From Saccharospirillum impatiens DSM 12546 (lineage in GTDB: Bacteria; Pseudomonadota; Gammaproteobacteria; Pseudomonadales; Natronospirillaceae), in assembly GCF_000423605.1 (NCBI RefSeq), contig NZ_AUIH01000001.1, positions 151,701-215,700 on the forward strand: DNA of 64,000 bases, read 5' to 3'. The notes beneath the pieces are model-generated. The model ran no database searches. It worked only from the letters and a program-made list of their open reading frames with translations, and was not told where the DNA came from. A program made the position numbers and the translations under genes. Below, piece after piece: positions 8,581-17,985 of this stretch (its first letter is position 1; each line of letters begins with the position of its first letter).

Positions 8581-9846
8581 ATGTCGAACCCGACTGCGCC
8601 TGCTCAGCCTGCTGGATCCGATGCTGAGCCCTCGCCTCAAGCTAGCCGCCTTATTGAATTCATTGTTCTGTTCGCGCTGCTGACCTCACTGACCGCTCTC
8701 ACCATTGACGCCATACTCCCGGCTTTTCCGGCGATGGCGGCCAGCTTCTCGGTAACCGACGCAACGGACCTGCAACTGACCATCAGTCTGATGGTATTGG
8801 GCATGGTGTTTGGCGAGCTGGCGTTTGGTCCACTGGCTGATTGCTATGGCCGTAAATGGGCCATCGTGACGGGCTTGCTCATCTTCACCGCAGGCACCTT
8901 GGTCGCTATGTTTGCCCAGTCTTTGACCGTGTTGCTATTGGGAAGGCTGGTGCAGGGTATCGGCGTAGCCGGTTCCAAAATTGGGACGCGTGCCCTGATT
9001 CGGGATCGGTTCCAGGGCGATGCAATGGCGCGCATCATGTCCTTCGTGATGATGATTCTGATACTGGTGCCCATGCTGGCTCCGGCGCTGGGGCAACTGG
9101 TGCTGTGGGTCGCTGGCTGGCGTGCCATCTTCGGGGTGTTGCTGGTACTGGCGCTGATCGCCGGTACCTGGCTGGTGCTGCGCCAGCCCGAGACGCTGAC
9201 CGCTGAACGTCGCCTGCCAATCCGCCCGGCGCCGCTGGCACGGACGACCCTGCGCATCCTTAAGCACCCGCAGGTCATGGCCTACACCGTTGTCGCTGGC
9301 CTGGTGTTTGGGTGTCAGGTGGTTTATTACAGCATCGCCCATTCATTGTTTGAGGACCTCTATCAGGCTGGCGCCCGCTTTCCTCTGTACTTCGCCATTC
9401 TGGCGGCCGGTATCGGGTTGGCGTCTCTGACCAATGGCGCACTGGTCATGCGGCTGGGTATGTTTCGCCAAACCATAACGGCACTGATTGGCATGCTGGT
9501 TATCAGCACTTTGTTAGCTGGCCTGGCGTGGCTGGGTGAGGGTAAAACGTCGTTGGCTGTGTTCCTGTTTCTGGGCTTTTGGCTGTTTTTTGGAGTGGGG
9601 TTGTTGTTTGGTAACATCAACGCTCTGGCCATGCAATCGCTGGGTCAGGTAGCTGGACTGGGCTCTTCGATCATTGCGTCGTTTTCCAGTCTGGTCGCAG
9701 TCGCCGTGTCATTCGCAGTAGGCCCCTTTTATAACCAGACGGTTTACCCGCTGGCCCTGGTGTTTTTTGGCGCGGCTGCGGTCAGTTTGGTCTTGGTTCT
9801 GAGTGTTCAGGGGCGGGAGTGTGCCGAGGTGGTGCCTGTTAGATAA
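8581..9846 (+). CDS. Bcr/CflA-type multidrug efflux transporter (MFS)
   Basis: A 421-residue major-facilitator protein with about twelve hydrophobic segments. The N-terminal half reads FIVLFALLTSLTALTIDAILPAFPAM, then GPLADCYGRKW (the MFS loop 2-3 motif) and LGRLVQGIGVAGSKIGTRALIRDRF, typical of the DHA1 Bcr/CflA/CmlA drug:proton antiporters. ATG at 8581 is preceded by AGGGATC. It starts 68 bp after the OmpA-type gene and may be co-transcribed. The substrate cannot be told from sequence. Confidence 0.85.
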   Translation: MSNPTAPAQPAGSDAEPSPQASRLIEFIVLFALLTSLTALTIDAILPAFPAMAASFSVTDATDLQLTISLMVLGMVFGELAFGPLADCYGRKWAIVTGLLIFTAGTLVAMFAQSLTVLLLGRLVQGIGVAGSKIGTRALIRDRFQGDAMARIMSFVMMILILVPMLAPALGQLVLWVAGWRAIFGVLLVLALIAGTWLVLRQPETLTAERRLPIRPAPLARTTLRILKHPQVMAYTVVAGLVFGCQVVYYSIAHSLFEDLYQAGARFPLYFAILAAGIGLASLTNGALVMRLGMFRQTITALIGMLVISTLLAGLAWLGEGKTSLAVFLFLGFWLFFGVGLLFGNINALAMQSLGQVAGLGSSIIASFSSLVAVAVSFAVGPFYNQTVYPLALVFFGAAAVSLVLVLSVQGRECAEVVPVR

Positions 9847-9853
9847 CACAGAA

Positions 9854-9887
9854 CCCTGATGAAAAAGCCTTGGCCAGTGCATCAGGG
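9854..9887. terminator. possible hairpin between convergent genes
   Basis: CCCTGATG and CATCAGGG form an 8-bp stem around an 18-nt loop in the 49-bp gap between the efflux gene and the facing glcG-like gene. There is no T tract, so terminator function is uncertain. Confidence 0.35.
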
Positions 9888-9895
9888 CGCCGCAG

Positions 9896-10309
9896 TCAGG
9901 AATGGTGTGCGTACCAGAAATCGATACCAGCCTGAGCGCAGGCAATGTCCTGATCCGGTGTGCCAGAACTGAGACCAATACCACCGACGCAGTCATTGTC
10001 AGCCCAAACGGGCAAACCACCGCCAACCACACTCAGTTCGGTATGAATACCGAACACCAGGTTTCCGGGCACACAGGCCGCGTTGTATTCATGGGTTGCC
10101 TTGCGGGCGGCTCCAGCGGTATAGGCCTTGTTTTGGGCGACACCAATGCTGGACGCTTTGCCTCCATCCATCCGCTCGAACGCAATGAGGTTGCCGGACT
10201 CATCAACCACCGCGATGCACATGGGCACGCCGATATCGATGGCGTGCTGGCGCGCGCCGTCAATCAACAGAGCCGCATCGCTCATACCCAGTCGTTTGAT
10301 GTTAAGCAT
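9896..10309 (-). CDS. GlcG/HbpS-family protein
   Basis: A 137-residue protein of the heme-binding/GlcG (DUF336) family; family marks are PMCIAVVDESGNLIAFERMDG, the SIGVAQNKAYTA helix and GGLPVWADNDCVGGIGLSSG. GlcG-like proteins sit in many glycolate and aromatic-acid operons; HbpS binds heme, and the role of most members is unclear. The chosen ATG at 10307-10309 overlaps the last 8 bp of the tauD-like gene, which implies translational coupling; a GTG at 10321 is possible. It is the last gene of the aconitase-X operon. Confidence 0.85.
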   Translation of the reverse strand: MLNIKRLGMSDAALLIDGARQHAIDIGVPMCIAVVDESGNLIAFERMDGGKASSIGVAQNKAYTAGAARKATHEYNAACVPGNLVFGIHTELSVVGGGLPVWADNDCVGGIGLSSGTPDQDIACAQAGIDFWYAHHS

Positions 10310-11204
10310 TAGCGGTCTCACGTTCTTCGAGGGTCAGTTCCGGTGCATCGACGTCCAGGGTCGTTGCCCGGCGCAATTCACGTACCTGTTTCAGGTTAAA
10401 GCGTCGACCGCGATGCAGGGTGCAGCGGTTGTCCCAGATCACCAGATCATTCGGCTGCCATTGGTGACGATAGCGGAATTCCGGCTGGGTGGCATGTTCC
10501 AGCAAGTCAAACAGCATCATGCGGCCCTCGGCGAGTGACATACCCTCAATGGCACGGGCATGGGAGCTGACAAACAACACCTTGCGGCCCGAACCCGGGT
10601 GCACCCGTACCATGGGCCAGAGCACGGGCGGCAGGGTGGCTTTCTGTTCTTCGGTGTAATCGGTATCACCCAGTAGAAAGCGTGAATGCAGCGCATAGTG
10701 CTCCGCCTGCAATTCAGCCAGTTCCGACTTCATCGGCTCTGACAAGGCATCATAGGCAGCACGCAAATCAGTGTATTCGGTATCGCCACCGTCGCTGGGT
10801 ACGCGCACGGCCGCCAGCATGGAGTAACGAGCGGCCGGTCGTTGAAACGAAGAATCACTGTGCCAGAGCTGGTTGGCAATGTTGCCAACGATTTTCTTGT
10901 GGGTAGGTTCCACCACGCCGCTGGCATCGTCAGTCACGTTGGACAGATCGGCCAGCTCCGGGTGTTCCAGTCGGTCTTTGCGGACCTTGAGCTTTTTCAA
11001 ACCCATATCCAGCGGGCCGAATGACTTGGCCAGATTCAACTGTTCGGTTTGCGTCAGCGGTTGGTTGCGAAATACCAGCATGCCGTACTGGTCCATGCCG
11101 GCGTTAATGGCGTCAATCATGTCTTGTGTGAGTGGCTGACTCAGGTCGACACCGCTGGCTTCGCCACCGAGATGCCTGGTCAGGGGTTGTATGGTCAGTG
11201 TCAT
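10302..11204 (-). CDS. TauD/TfdA-family 2-oxoglutarate-dependent dioxygenase
   Basis: A 300-residue Fe(II)/2-oxoglutarate dioxygenase related to taurine and 2,4-D dioxygenases. The iron triad is visible: His115 and Asp117 in LWHSDSSF, and His264 in TLHRGRR; the 2-oxoglutarate-binding Arg follows in RELRRATT (about 278-279). Such enzymes hydroxylate a carbon next to a heteroatom, with loss of CO2 from 2-oxoglutarate, often cleaving sulfonates, ethers or amines. GAGGAA lies 7 bp before the ATG. It is sixth of seven genes in the operon, 16 bp after the TRAP permease, so it probably acts on the imported compound. Substrate not predictable. Confidence 0.88.
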   Translation of the reverse strand: MTLTIQPLTRHLGGEASGVDLSQPLTQDMIDAINAGMDQYGMLVFRNQPLTQTEQLNLAKSFGPLDMGLKKLKVRKDRLEHPELADLSNVTDDASGVVEPTHKKIVGNIANQLWHSDSSFQRPAARYSMLAAVRVPSDGGDTEYTDLRAAYDALSEPMKSELAELQAEHYALHSRFLLGDTDYTEEQKATLPPVLWPMVRVHPGSGRKVLFVSSHARAIEGMSLAEGRMMLFDLLEHATQPEFRYRHQWQPNDLVIWDNRCTLHRGRRFNLKQVRELRRATTLDVDAPELTLEERETANA

Positions 11205-11220
11205 TGTGAATTCCTCATAC

Positions 11221-13224
11221 TTAACCGTGGTTCACTTGAACCTGTGGTTTGCCTGATTGAGTCTCAGATCCGGGTCTGGACAGGTAGGTTTCCGGTAATT
11301 GTGCCCAGGGCTTTAACAGCAGTGTCAGTGAGACCATGGCAAAGCCGACGAGTGTGGTGATGGCTTCCGGAAAACCGATCAGCAGGCCACCGACAATCAA
11401 CACGGTGCGGGCCCAGGCGCGAACCCGTCCGTATTTGAACAGATAGCCTTCAGACCCCCCGGCGATCAACACAATGGCAATGATGTTCATCGTTAGCCAA
11501 ATCGCGGTCAGATGCAGCGGTCCCTGGAAAATCAGGGCCGGTTCGAACAGGAAAAAAATCGGGATGAAATACAGCACGATACCCAGTCGGGCAGCATGCA
11601 TACTGGTGCGTATCGGGTCTGAATCACTGATGCGCGACGCCAGAAACGCCGCCAGTGCCACCGGTGGTGTTATGGCTGCCAGGGTGGCGTAGTAGGCGAT
11701 GAACAAATGAATGGCCAAGGTATTCAGGCCCGCCATCTGTTCCAGTGCCGGTGCCAGGGTTAACGCCAGCATCAGATAGGCCGCGACAATCATGCCGAGC
11801 ATACCGAAGATAATGCACACACCGACGCCAATGGCGAGCACAATCACCACACTGCCGCCGCCCATACGCACCAGTTCGGAAGCAATGACCGGGGCAACAC
11901 CGGTCGCCATCAAGCCACCCAGAATAAAGGCAGTCGGTAACAGTAACCCCATGGTTTGGCTCAGCATCTTGCCGATCTGGAAAATAACGCCGGGGACTTT
12001 CCTCGGGCTGATGCGCAGCTCTTTTTTGAACGTGGTGAGGATGATCAGTAGCGCGGAGGCATAAAACGGTGCGAGTCGCTCAAGGCGCAACACCACCAGG
12101 GCATACACCAGAAAACCGAGCACAATAATAAAAGGCCAGCCTTCCAGCACGGTATCGCGCAACCTGGGCAGGTCTTCCTGGTCCATGCCCTGAATGTTGT
12201 TGCGTGAGGCGTAGCCATGCACATGGACGTACAGGCCAAAAAAGTACAGTGCACTCGGGATGATCGCCGCGATCACAATGACGCCGTATTCGGTGTTGGT
12301 GAAATCCGCCATGATGAAGGCGACCGCTCCCATAACCGGTGGCATCAACATACCGCCAGTCGAAGCACAGGCTTCCAGTGCGCCCGCATAATGGCCGGGA
12401 AACCCTGCCTTTTTCATGCTGGGGATCGTGACTGAGCCGGTGCTGACCACGTTACCGAAAATGCTGCCACTGAGGCTGCCAAAGAAGCCGCTGGCCAGCA
12501 CAGAGACTTTGGCAGGGCCACCGCGGGCACGACCCATCATTGCCATGGCAAGTTTCAGGAAGAAATCGGCGGCCCCAGTGGCAACCAGCAGCGCCGCAAG
12601 AATCAGAAACCCGATGATGGTTTCGGCGACAACGCGGGTCACAATGCCCAGCATGGCATCGCCGGAATACACGTTAAAGGCAATGGTGCGGGCCAGGGTG
12701 GTCGGCGGCCCCCACAGCATGCCGGGCATGAAATCGGCGTAAATGGGATATAGGCCCAGAGCCAGGACGATGGTCAGGAAAATCATGCCGCCAGAGCGAC
12801 GTGCGGTGTCCAGGATCAATACAAAGATGGCACTGGCGACCCAGAGTTGCCAGGGTTCGCCGACGGGAACCCAGGTCTGAAACACCAGGTTACGTCCCTG
12901 ATAGGCCATCAGTAGAGTCAGACCAAAAATAGCCAAGGCGGGCAAATAACTCAGCCAGCCAGCTCTTATTTCGCGTTTGTGTGCGGGCAACAGCAGAAAG
13001 GCCACTGGCAGGTACATGGCCATCAATAAAAAGTAGTAGGTCACATCCAGCAGCGGGATGATGCCGAAAATATACACGACGGCAAGGACTGCCCCGGCAC
13101 CGGACATGGCCAGCAACAGAAAGCGGACAAACGCCGGCATCGACTCGTAGCGTTCCTGAGTCCGATCGACGTATTCGTCCGGAATCTTCGCTGCGATGGT
13201 CGGATCATCAAATTGAGAAGTCAT
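11221..13224 (-). CDS. fused TRAP transporter permease (TAXI type)
   Basis: A 667-residue inner-membrane protein joining the small (DctQ-like) and large (DctM-like) TRAP permeases, as is usual for TAXI systems. About 5-6 hydrophobic segments precede the DctM core, whose marks include the Gly-rich stretch GFFGSLSGSIFGNVVSTGSVTIPSMKK (about residues 248-274), ACASTGGMLMPPVMGAVAF and the second-half YYATLAAITPPVALAAF. It uses an ion gradient to import a carboxylate-type substrate delivered by the binding protein encoded just upstream. GGAGG and AAGG precede the ATG. The separation from the binding-protein gene is 111 bp. Confidence 0.9.
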   Translation of the reverse strand: MTSQFDDPTIAAKIPDEYVDRTQERYESMPAFVRFLLLAMSGAGAVLAVVYIFGIIPLLDVTYYFLLMAMYLPVAFLLLPAHKREIRAGWLSYLPALAIFGLTLLMAYQGRNLVFQTWVPVGEPWQLWVASAIFVLILDTARRSGGMIFLTIVLALGLYPIYADFMPGMLWGPPTTLARTIAFNVYSGDAMLGIVTRVVAETIIGFLILAALLVATGAADFFLKLAMAMMGRARGGPAKVSVLASGFFGSLSGSIFGNVVSTGSVTIPSMKKAGFPGHYAGALEACASTGGMLMPPVMGAVAFIMADFTNTEYGVIVIAAIIPSALYFFGLYVHVHGYASRNNIQGMDQEDLPRLRDTVLEGWPFIIVLGFLVYALVVLRLERLAPFYASALLIILTTFKKELRISPRKVPGVIFQIGKMLSQTMGLLLPTAFILGGLMATGVAPVIASELVRMGGGSVVIVLAIGVGVCIIFGMLGMIVAAYLMLALTLAPALEQMAGLNTLAIHLFIAYYATLAAITPPVALAAFLASRISDSDPIRTSMHAARLGIVLYFIPIFFLFEPALIFQGPLHLTAIWLTMNIIAIVLIAGGSEGYLFKYGRVRAWARTVLIVGGLLIGFPEAITTLVGFAMVSLTLLLKPWAQLPETYLSRPGSETQSGKPQVQVNHG

Positions 13225-13335
13225 GGCCTTGGGGCCTCCACCTTTCTTGTTCGGAGTCGTTGGCCTGATCCGGGGATGCAGGCCAATAGAAACAGTCAGG
13301 TCTTCCCAGTTGCAGGGAAGGCCCTAACAACAAGG

Positions 13336-14559
13336 TTATTTAATTTCCGAAACCATGGTGCCGTACGACTTGTCATGACCACGGTCGGCACGGTAGTCAG
13401 CCCAGAATTGCACCCACTCATCTTCGCCCGCGGCGACGCGAACACCTTCCGCTTCGGCAGCGGCGATGGCGTCATGAAACAGTTGCTCACGTGCAACCGC
13501 CAATTCGACCAGTGCTTCCTGACGTGTCTGGTAGGCATCCGTCCAGAGGCCTTTCTCTTCCAGATAACGAATAGCACCTTTATGCAAAGGTTGCAGATGA
13601 CCTTCATTCAGAAAGTTAACCATGTTATCGACGGTCATCATGTGGGCATGGGTGAAGTCATCTTTGTAGCTGTCGTGGTTAACGTCCATCCACTTGTATA
13701 GCTGGTAGACAAACTCTTCGTCTTCATCGGCGCGGACATGGTTGGTCTGGTAGGCATGATCCATACGGATGCCTTTGGCTGACGTGACACCCGCTTCGGT
13801 TACTGCCGGTACATAGCCAGTGTGCAGGGCACGATAGCGCGCATAGGCTTCAGGGTCGGCAGAGGCATCAGGCAGTTCCAGCCAGCGAATGCCGTTGGGG
13901 CCGGCTTCCGCTTCATAGCTTGGGCCCGAGAGCGGCGAAGTAAAGGCAACGTCGGCACGGCCCTCAGCCACAATGGCGGTGTTGGCACCGTAGTTACCCA
14001 CTTCAACCAGGGTTACGTCATCGTGGTCCAGATCAAGATAGGCGAGCAGCGCGTCCACCCCGACAAGCAGGAAGGAAGAGCTTGCAGCGTAGGCGATACG
14101 AGTGCCGGGTCCAATGTCGTGAATGCTCTCGATGTCGGAGTCGCCACGCACCATGTAGCCCCAAGGGGTCACCATATTGACGTTCATGACGCGGGTATCG
14201 GCCGGTCCGGCATTTTTAGCGGCAAAACCTTCAACGCCATCCATCTGATCGAAATAGTCGGAAGCCTGCAGCATGGCAATACGGCCCTCTCCGGTTTCCA
14301 GCCAACTGGAGCGTGAGAAACCGTTTGGCCCGGGTAGAACCCGCGAACGTGCGTTGGTTTGGGCCGAGAATTCTGACGTCCAGGCGACAGCCAGAGAATG
14401 GTTTGCGGTGCCCACAATGGGCGTGATGACGTTGAAAAATCTCGGCCAGTCGTAGGTGTCTTCGGCGGCTACTGTTTGGCTGACGCCTAACAACAAACCA
14501 CCCGCTACCAGTGCACTGCTGCCTATCACTCCGAGACTTCTTATTGTTTTCCGGAACAT
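13336..14559 (-). CDS. TAXI-family TRAP transporter solute-binding protein
   Basis: A 407-residue periplasmic protein with a clear signal peptide (MFRKTIRSLGVIGSSALVAG...SQTVAAED, cleavage after about residue 32). The mature part fits the TAXI binding-protein family: VGTANHSLAVAWTSEF near the start, IHDIGPGTRIAYAASSSF, VGNYGANTAIVAEGRADVAF and an aromatic, acidic C-terminal region. GAGGGGAAA precedes the ATG. It sits directly upstream of the fused permease and captures the operon's substrate. TAXI substrates are usually acids (glutamate, oxoglutarate), but the ligand here is unknown. Confidence 0.88.
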   Translation of the reverse strand: MFRKTIRSLGVIGSSALVAGGLLLGVSQTVAAEDTYDWPRFFNVITPIVGTANHSLAVAWTSEFSAQTNARSRVLPGPNGFSRSSWLETGEGRIAMLQASDYFDQMDGVEGFAAKNAGPADTRVMNVNMVTPWGYMVRGDSDIESIHDIGPGTRIAYAASSSFLLVGVDALLAYLDLDHDDVTLVEVGNYGANTAIVAEGRADVAFTSPLSGPSYEAEAGPNGIRWLELPDASADPEAYARYRALHTGYVPAVTEAGVTSAKGIRMDHAYQTNHVRADEDEEFVYQLYKWMDVNHDSYKDDFTHAHMMTVDNMVNFLNEGHLQPLHKGAIRYLEEKGLWTDAYQTRQEALVELAVAREQLFHDAIAAAEAEGVRVAAGEDEWVQFWADYRADRGHDKSYGTMVSEIK

Positions 14560-14651
14560 GGGTTTCCCCTCATTGGTTGTTATGTAATACCCTGAAGCAG
14601 GGTTGTTTTTGCGTATTGACTCCGTTCTTCGTCACTCCAATCGTTATTTTT

Positions 14652-15107
14652 TTAATCAGTCTGTCTGCTTTTGGTAATGCGAACTTCACCGGCATCGGCA
14701 TCGACCTCGACCCAGTCGCCGGTGCTGATGTGCTCGAATGGATCCTGTTCAAAATCGGTCATCGACGGCACCCGGGTGACCACGGCTCCAAGCGCCATCT
14801 TGGTGGTCATGCGGGTAAACAGCATGGCCGCAGGCGAGACACCATTGAGTCGTGTCATGTGAAAGAAAGCCGACCAACCCGATGAGCCTTTGGCACCCGG
14901 GAACAGTAAAACTTTTCCGGCGAACGATTGCCCAACCAGCTCATGGCGGCGTTCGATCACCGTGCCTTCGCGTTCGTTGATGCCACCCCAGCCAGAAATG
15001 GTTTCCCGGGTAACCAGGGCTTCACCGTATGCCCTGCCTTTTACCACGGCGCGGCCTTTGATAACGATGGTCTGTCCGGCTTGTGCTTCTACTGGTTGCG
15101 ACCTCAT
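14652..15107 (-). CDS. aconitase X small (swivel) subunit
   Basis: A 151-residue protein of the AcnX swivel-domain family (DUF126), the partner of the AcnX catalytic subunit. Conserved stretches are ALVTRETISGWGGINEREGTVIERRHELVGQSFAGKVLLFPGAKGSS and the C-terminal TGDWVEVDADAGEVRI. The chosen ATG at 15105-15107 overlaps the TAA of the large subunit (TAATG) and has AGGGGAGA at the right spacing; an in-frame ATG at 15125 would add six residues. The two subunits assemble into a dehydratase. Confidence 0.88.
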   Translation of the reverse strand: MRSQPVEAQAGQTIVIKGRAVVKGRAYGEALVTRETISGWGGINEREGTVIERRHELVGQSFAGKVLLFPGAKGSSGWSAFFHMTRLNGVSPAAMLFTRMTTKMALGAVVTRVPSMTDFEQDPFEHISTGDWVEVDADAGEVRITKSRQTD

Positions 15108-16378
15108 TACACTCTCCCCTGCCATTGGCCGGAGATCGCTGCGTTAACGCAATCACTGACCGAACCAAACCAGCCCTGAACATTGGCAATGGCGGGCAGG
15201 TAATGTGCCTGCTTGGCCGAGTCGGTTGCGATTACCCGTACACCTTTCGGCATGCGCCGCGAGATGGCCGGACAGGTGTCACTCATGACCACACCACCGG
15301 CGGCTTCAATCGCACGCAAATACCCATTGCGTTCGGCTACCTGTTTGATGGCGCGTGGTGTATGAACCCACAGCTCCGTGTCGTGGTGAATGCGTTTGCC
15401 GCGCAGCAGTTCGGCGATCAGAGCCATCTGTTCGATGGAATTGTGCGGGCAGCCGAGCATGATGAAGTCCACTTTGCGATCTGTCGCGCTCTGCAGCTTC
15501 TGGTACATTTGTTCGCGTTCTTTGCGGCCGTAGTGAAGAGTTTCGACTGGTTTGCCATGGCCAAAGGCTTCAGCCAGTGAATTCGCCTCGGCAGTAATGC
15601 CAGGAATGTGATACAACTCGACACCACCGGAGGACGCGGCGGCTGCCCCAAAATGTTTTAACTTCACCATATTCGGGTGGTGCATGATGTTGTTCAGTAC
15701 TGGTTTGTTTTCCTCGACCTGTTCGCCGACAAAATAGCCCAGTAAACCCCAGTCCATCATGTCATCAACGGCGATGTCGACTTCAATCAAATGAGTACCA
15801 AAGCGGTTCTCTGGCAGGTGGTAGCCCCAGTAGGGGATGCGTCCGGTCAGGGCGGCGGCACCCGTGCTTTCCTTGCCTTCCACGTTGGTGCGTGCGCCCA
15901 GTACCGAGTTGCAGTAGATCACAGCGGACGATTCCATCCAGGCGCAATGCTCACCTTTGATGGGAACATTGCCGACCTGATAGGGCGTGCAGGTGGCGCA
16001 CATGTTCACACCCTTGTCGCCGAGATAAGCTTCCGAATCTCGCTGGCTCTGTACCAAGGATTCGTCAGCGCCCTGGAGTTTCCAGTTGTCGTTGTCGATA
16101 CCGGTGATCAGTTGCCAGGTGTTGACCGCCATGTGCGGAATCTCGACTACTTCGTCACTGTCGAGATTGAGTTCGGAATAAACCGCATCGAACCCTTTGT
16201 CGACAATATGACGCACCGAGGGGGACGAAGCGTTGAACGCCCCGGCGACATTGTTGGTCTCGACCAGACGTTCTGCACCGACTGCTTTACCGTAGCGCAC
16301 CAGTAGGTCCATGGCCGCAGCCTTGGCCCGGCCGTTGACACCGTCGAGCATGGCTTTTTCATAATCGGTCAGTTGCAT
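15107..16378 (-). CDS. aconitase X catalytic subunit (AcnX-type dehydratase)
   Basis: A 423-residue AcnX (DUF521) protein. Described family members are iron-sulfur dehydratases, for example cis-3-hydroxy-L-proline dehydratase in bacteria and a phosphomevalonate dehydratase in archaea. Conserved Cys that could hold the cluster are Cys127 and Cys130 in CATCTPYQ, Cys310 in LGCPHNS and Cys369 in SDTCPA. The family segments WGLLGYFVGE and RIPYWGYHLPENR are intact. GGAGAAAA precedes the ATG, and the gene follows the FAD oxidoreductase by 16 bp. No proline racemase, pyrroline-carboxylate reductase or ornithine cyclodeaminase is adjacent, so a hydroxyproline substrate is not supported by context. Confidence 0.88.
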   Translation of the reverse strand: MQLTDYEKAMLDGVNGRAKAAAMDLLVRYGKAVGAERLVETNNVAGAFNASSPSVRHIVDKGFDAVYSELNLDSDEVVEIPHMAVNTWQLITGIDNDNWKLQGADESLVQSQRDSEAYLGDKGVNMCATCTPYQVGNVPIKGEHCAWMESSAVIYCNSVLGARTNVEGKESTGAAALTGRIPYWGYHLPENRFGTHLIEVDIAVDDMMDWGLLGYFVGEQVEENKPVLNNIMHHPNMVKLKHFGAAAASSGGVELYHIPGITAEANSLAEAFGHGKPVETLHYGRKEREQMYQKLQSATDRKVDFIMLGCPHNSIEQMALIAELLRGKRIHHDTELWVHTPRAIKQVAERNGYLRAIEAAGGVVMSDTCPAISRRMPKGVRVIATDSAKQAHYLPAIANVQGWFGSVSDCVNAAISGQWQGRV

Positions 16379-16394
16379 CAGTTTTTCTCCGCAA

Positions 16395-17741
16395 TCAGGA
16401 TGCCAGAACGGGATTGGCCAGTTGTTCTTCAGTCCAGCGATAACGCTGTTTTTCGACGTTGTCGCGAACCCGTTCGCGCAATGCGTTCTTATCTATTGTG
16501 TGAACATTGCCGTCTTCAGCCAGATCCAGTGCATGCGCTGCCGCCATACCCATGGCGATGCAAGGGCCCATCACTCGCACACTGGACAGCGCAGCCGAGT
16601 CGGCATCGATACAACGACCGGCAGCGACTACGTTTTCACAGGTTTTGGGAATCAGGCTGCCAAGCGGCACGTAATGAACGTGGTCTTCATCAAAAGTAAT
16701 CCAGTGATGACCATCGCCGTGGTCGTGCAATTCAATTGGCCAGGCAGTACGGGCAATGGCATCGTCAAACTTCTTACCGCTTTTCAGTTCGTCAACCGTC
16801 AGGTGGTGCTGACCCACAATCCACCGGGTCTGGCGGATGCCAGGCAACCCGAATGACCGGATGCGAGACTTGCCAAAACAGGCCGGGAATTCTTTCTTTA
16901 GAAAATCGACCGCGATCGATGCCTGGTGTTTTCCTTCCAGTGCACTTTGTGATGCAGCCACCGGCTCAAGCGGCGTTTCAATGTGGGTCATGTTCATCGC
17001 GGCGATGCCGCGACCGGGTATGGTGAAACCCAGCCCTTCACGACGAAGTAATCCGTATTCATCGCCTTTTTCTTTCATGCGTTGGCCAATTACGTCACGC
17101 GTGGGTTGTTGGCTTTCGTCAATGTTTTCCAACACTACCATCTGGGTACCGAAAACGGTCTGCTTTTCCGGTTCGCGACATTCAAACCCAGCGTTCCACA
17201 ACAGGGCGGCATCGCCACTGGCGTCTACAAAGCCGTCCGCTTCCACCGTGATAGCCCCATAGCGGGTCATAAAATCAACGCTGGTGATGCGGGCGCCTTC
17301 GACTTTGGAGGTGAGGATCATTGCGCCCATGATCGGTGTGATGCTGGTCTTCAGAATGCTTTCTTCTACCCAGCGGCCCAGTGCAACTTCATCATAGTAA
17401 ACCACGGTCGTGCGGGGACCGTTTCGAAAGTGTATTGCCTGGTCCTGATCGGCCAGGTAATCCATGATGTCGTCAGCAATGCCATAGGTGAACTGGTAGC
17501 CATGGGTTCCGTTTGAAAACAGGCCGCAGAAGGTAGCTATAATGGAGTTCACGGCCTGACCACCCAGTGCGGGCTGACTGTCCACCATCACCACCTTTTT
17601 CCCCAGTTTTGCCGCTTCAAGTGCCGCAGACATCCCTGCGATACCTGCACCGACAACACAAATATCGGCTTTTATGGTCTGGAACGGAGCGTTGCCATTG
17701 TTCTTTACAATACGCGTTTCAGTGCTGGGTGTGCCTGCCAT
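16395..17741 (-). CDS. FAD-dependent oxidoreductase (FAD_oxidored family)
   Basis: A 448-residue flavoprotein. The N-terminal dinucleotide fold reads DICVVGAGIAGMSAALEAAKLGKKVVMVD (GxGxxG, about residues 26-54), followed by GGQAVNSIIATFCGLFSNG. GFVDASGDAALL and CENVVAAGRCIDADSAA are the later FAD-contact motifs of this family. No signal peptide. GAGGAGA precedes the ATG. It is first in the seven-gene operon and divergent from the LysR regulator. It probably oxidises a hydroxyl or amine of the pathway intermediate, but neither substrate nor electron acceptor can be read from the sequence. Confidence 0.82.
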   Translation of the reverse strand: MAGTPSTETRIVKNNGNAPFQTIKADICVVGAGIAGMSAALEAAKLGKKVVMVDSQPALGGQAVNSIIATFCGLFSNGTHGYQFTYGIADDIMDYLADQDQAIHFRNGPRTTVVYYDEVALGRWVEESILKTSITPIMGAMILTSKVEGARITSVDFMTRYGAITVEADGFVDASGDAALLWNAGFECREPEKQTVFGTQMVVLENIDESQQPTRDVIGQRMKEKGDEYGLLRREGLGFTIPGRGIAAMNMTHIETPLEPVAASQSALEGKHQASIAVDFLKKEFPACFGKSRIRSFGLPGIRQTRWIVGQHHLTVDELKSGKKFDDAIARTAWPIELHDHGDGHHWITFDEDHVHYVPLGSLIPKTCENVVAAGRCIDADSAALSSVRVMGPCIAMGMAAAHALDLAEDGNVHTIDKNALRERVRDNVEKQRYRWTEEQLANPVLAS

Positions 17742-17985
17742 TCTGATTCTCCTCGACTGACGTTGTGAATATACCGTTTACCCGGTCAGGGACTGCTGCT
17801 TAGCGGCACGACGGTTTGTGTCTGGAAACCGGGTTACCCGATACTTTTTTATTGTTGGGATACCCTTTGAACCAGAGATTAGGCTGATCCGACCGTCGGA
17901 AAAACAGTGGATTCAAGTCAGCACCTTTCGCGTTTCGCGAAAAGTGATTTATGCTGAGGTAACGGTGAGTTGGTTAAGAGCGATC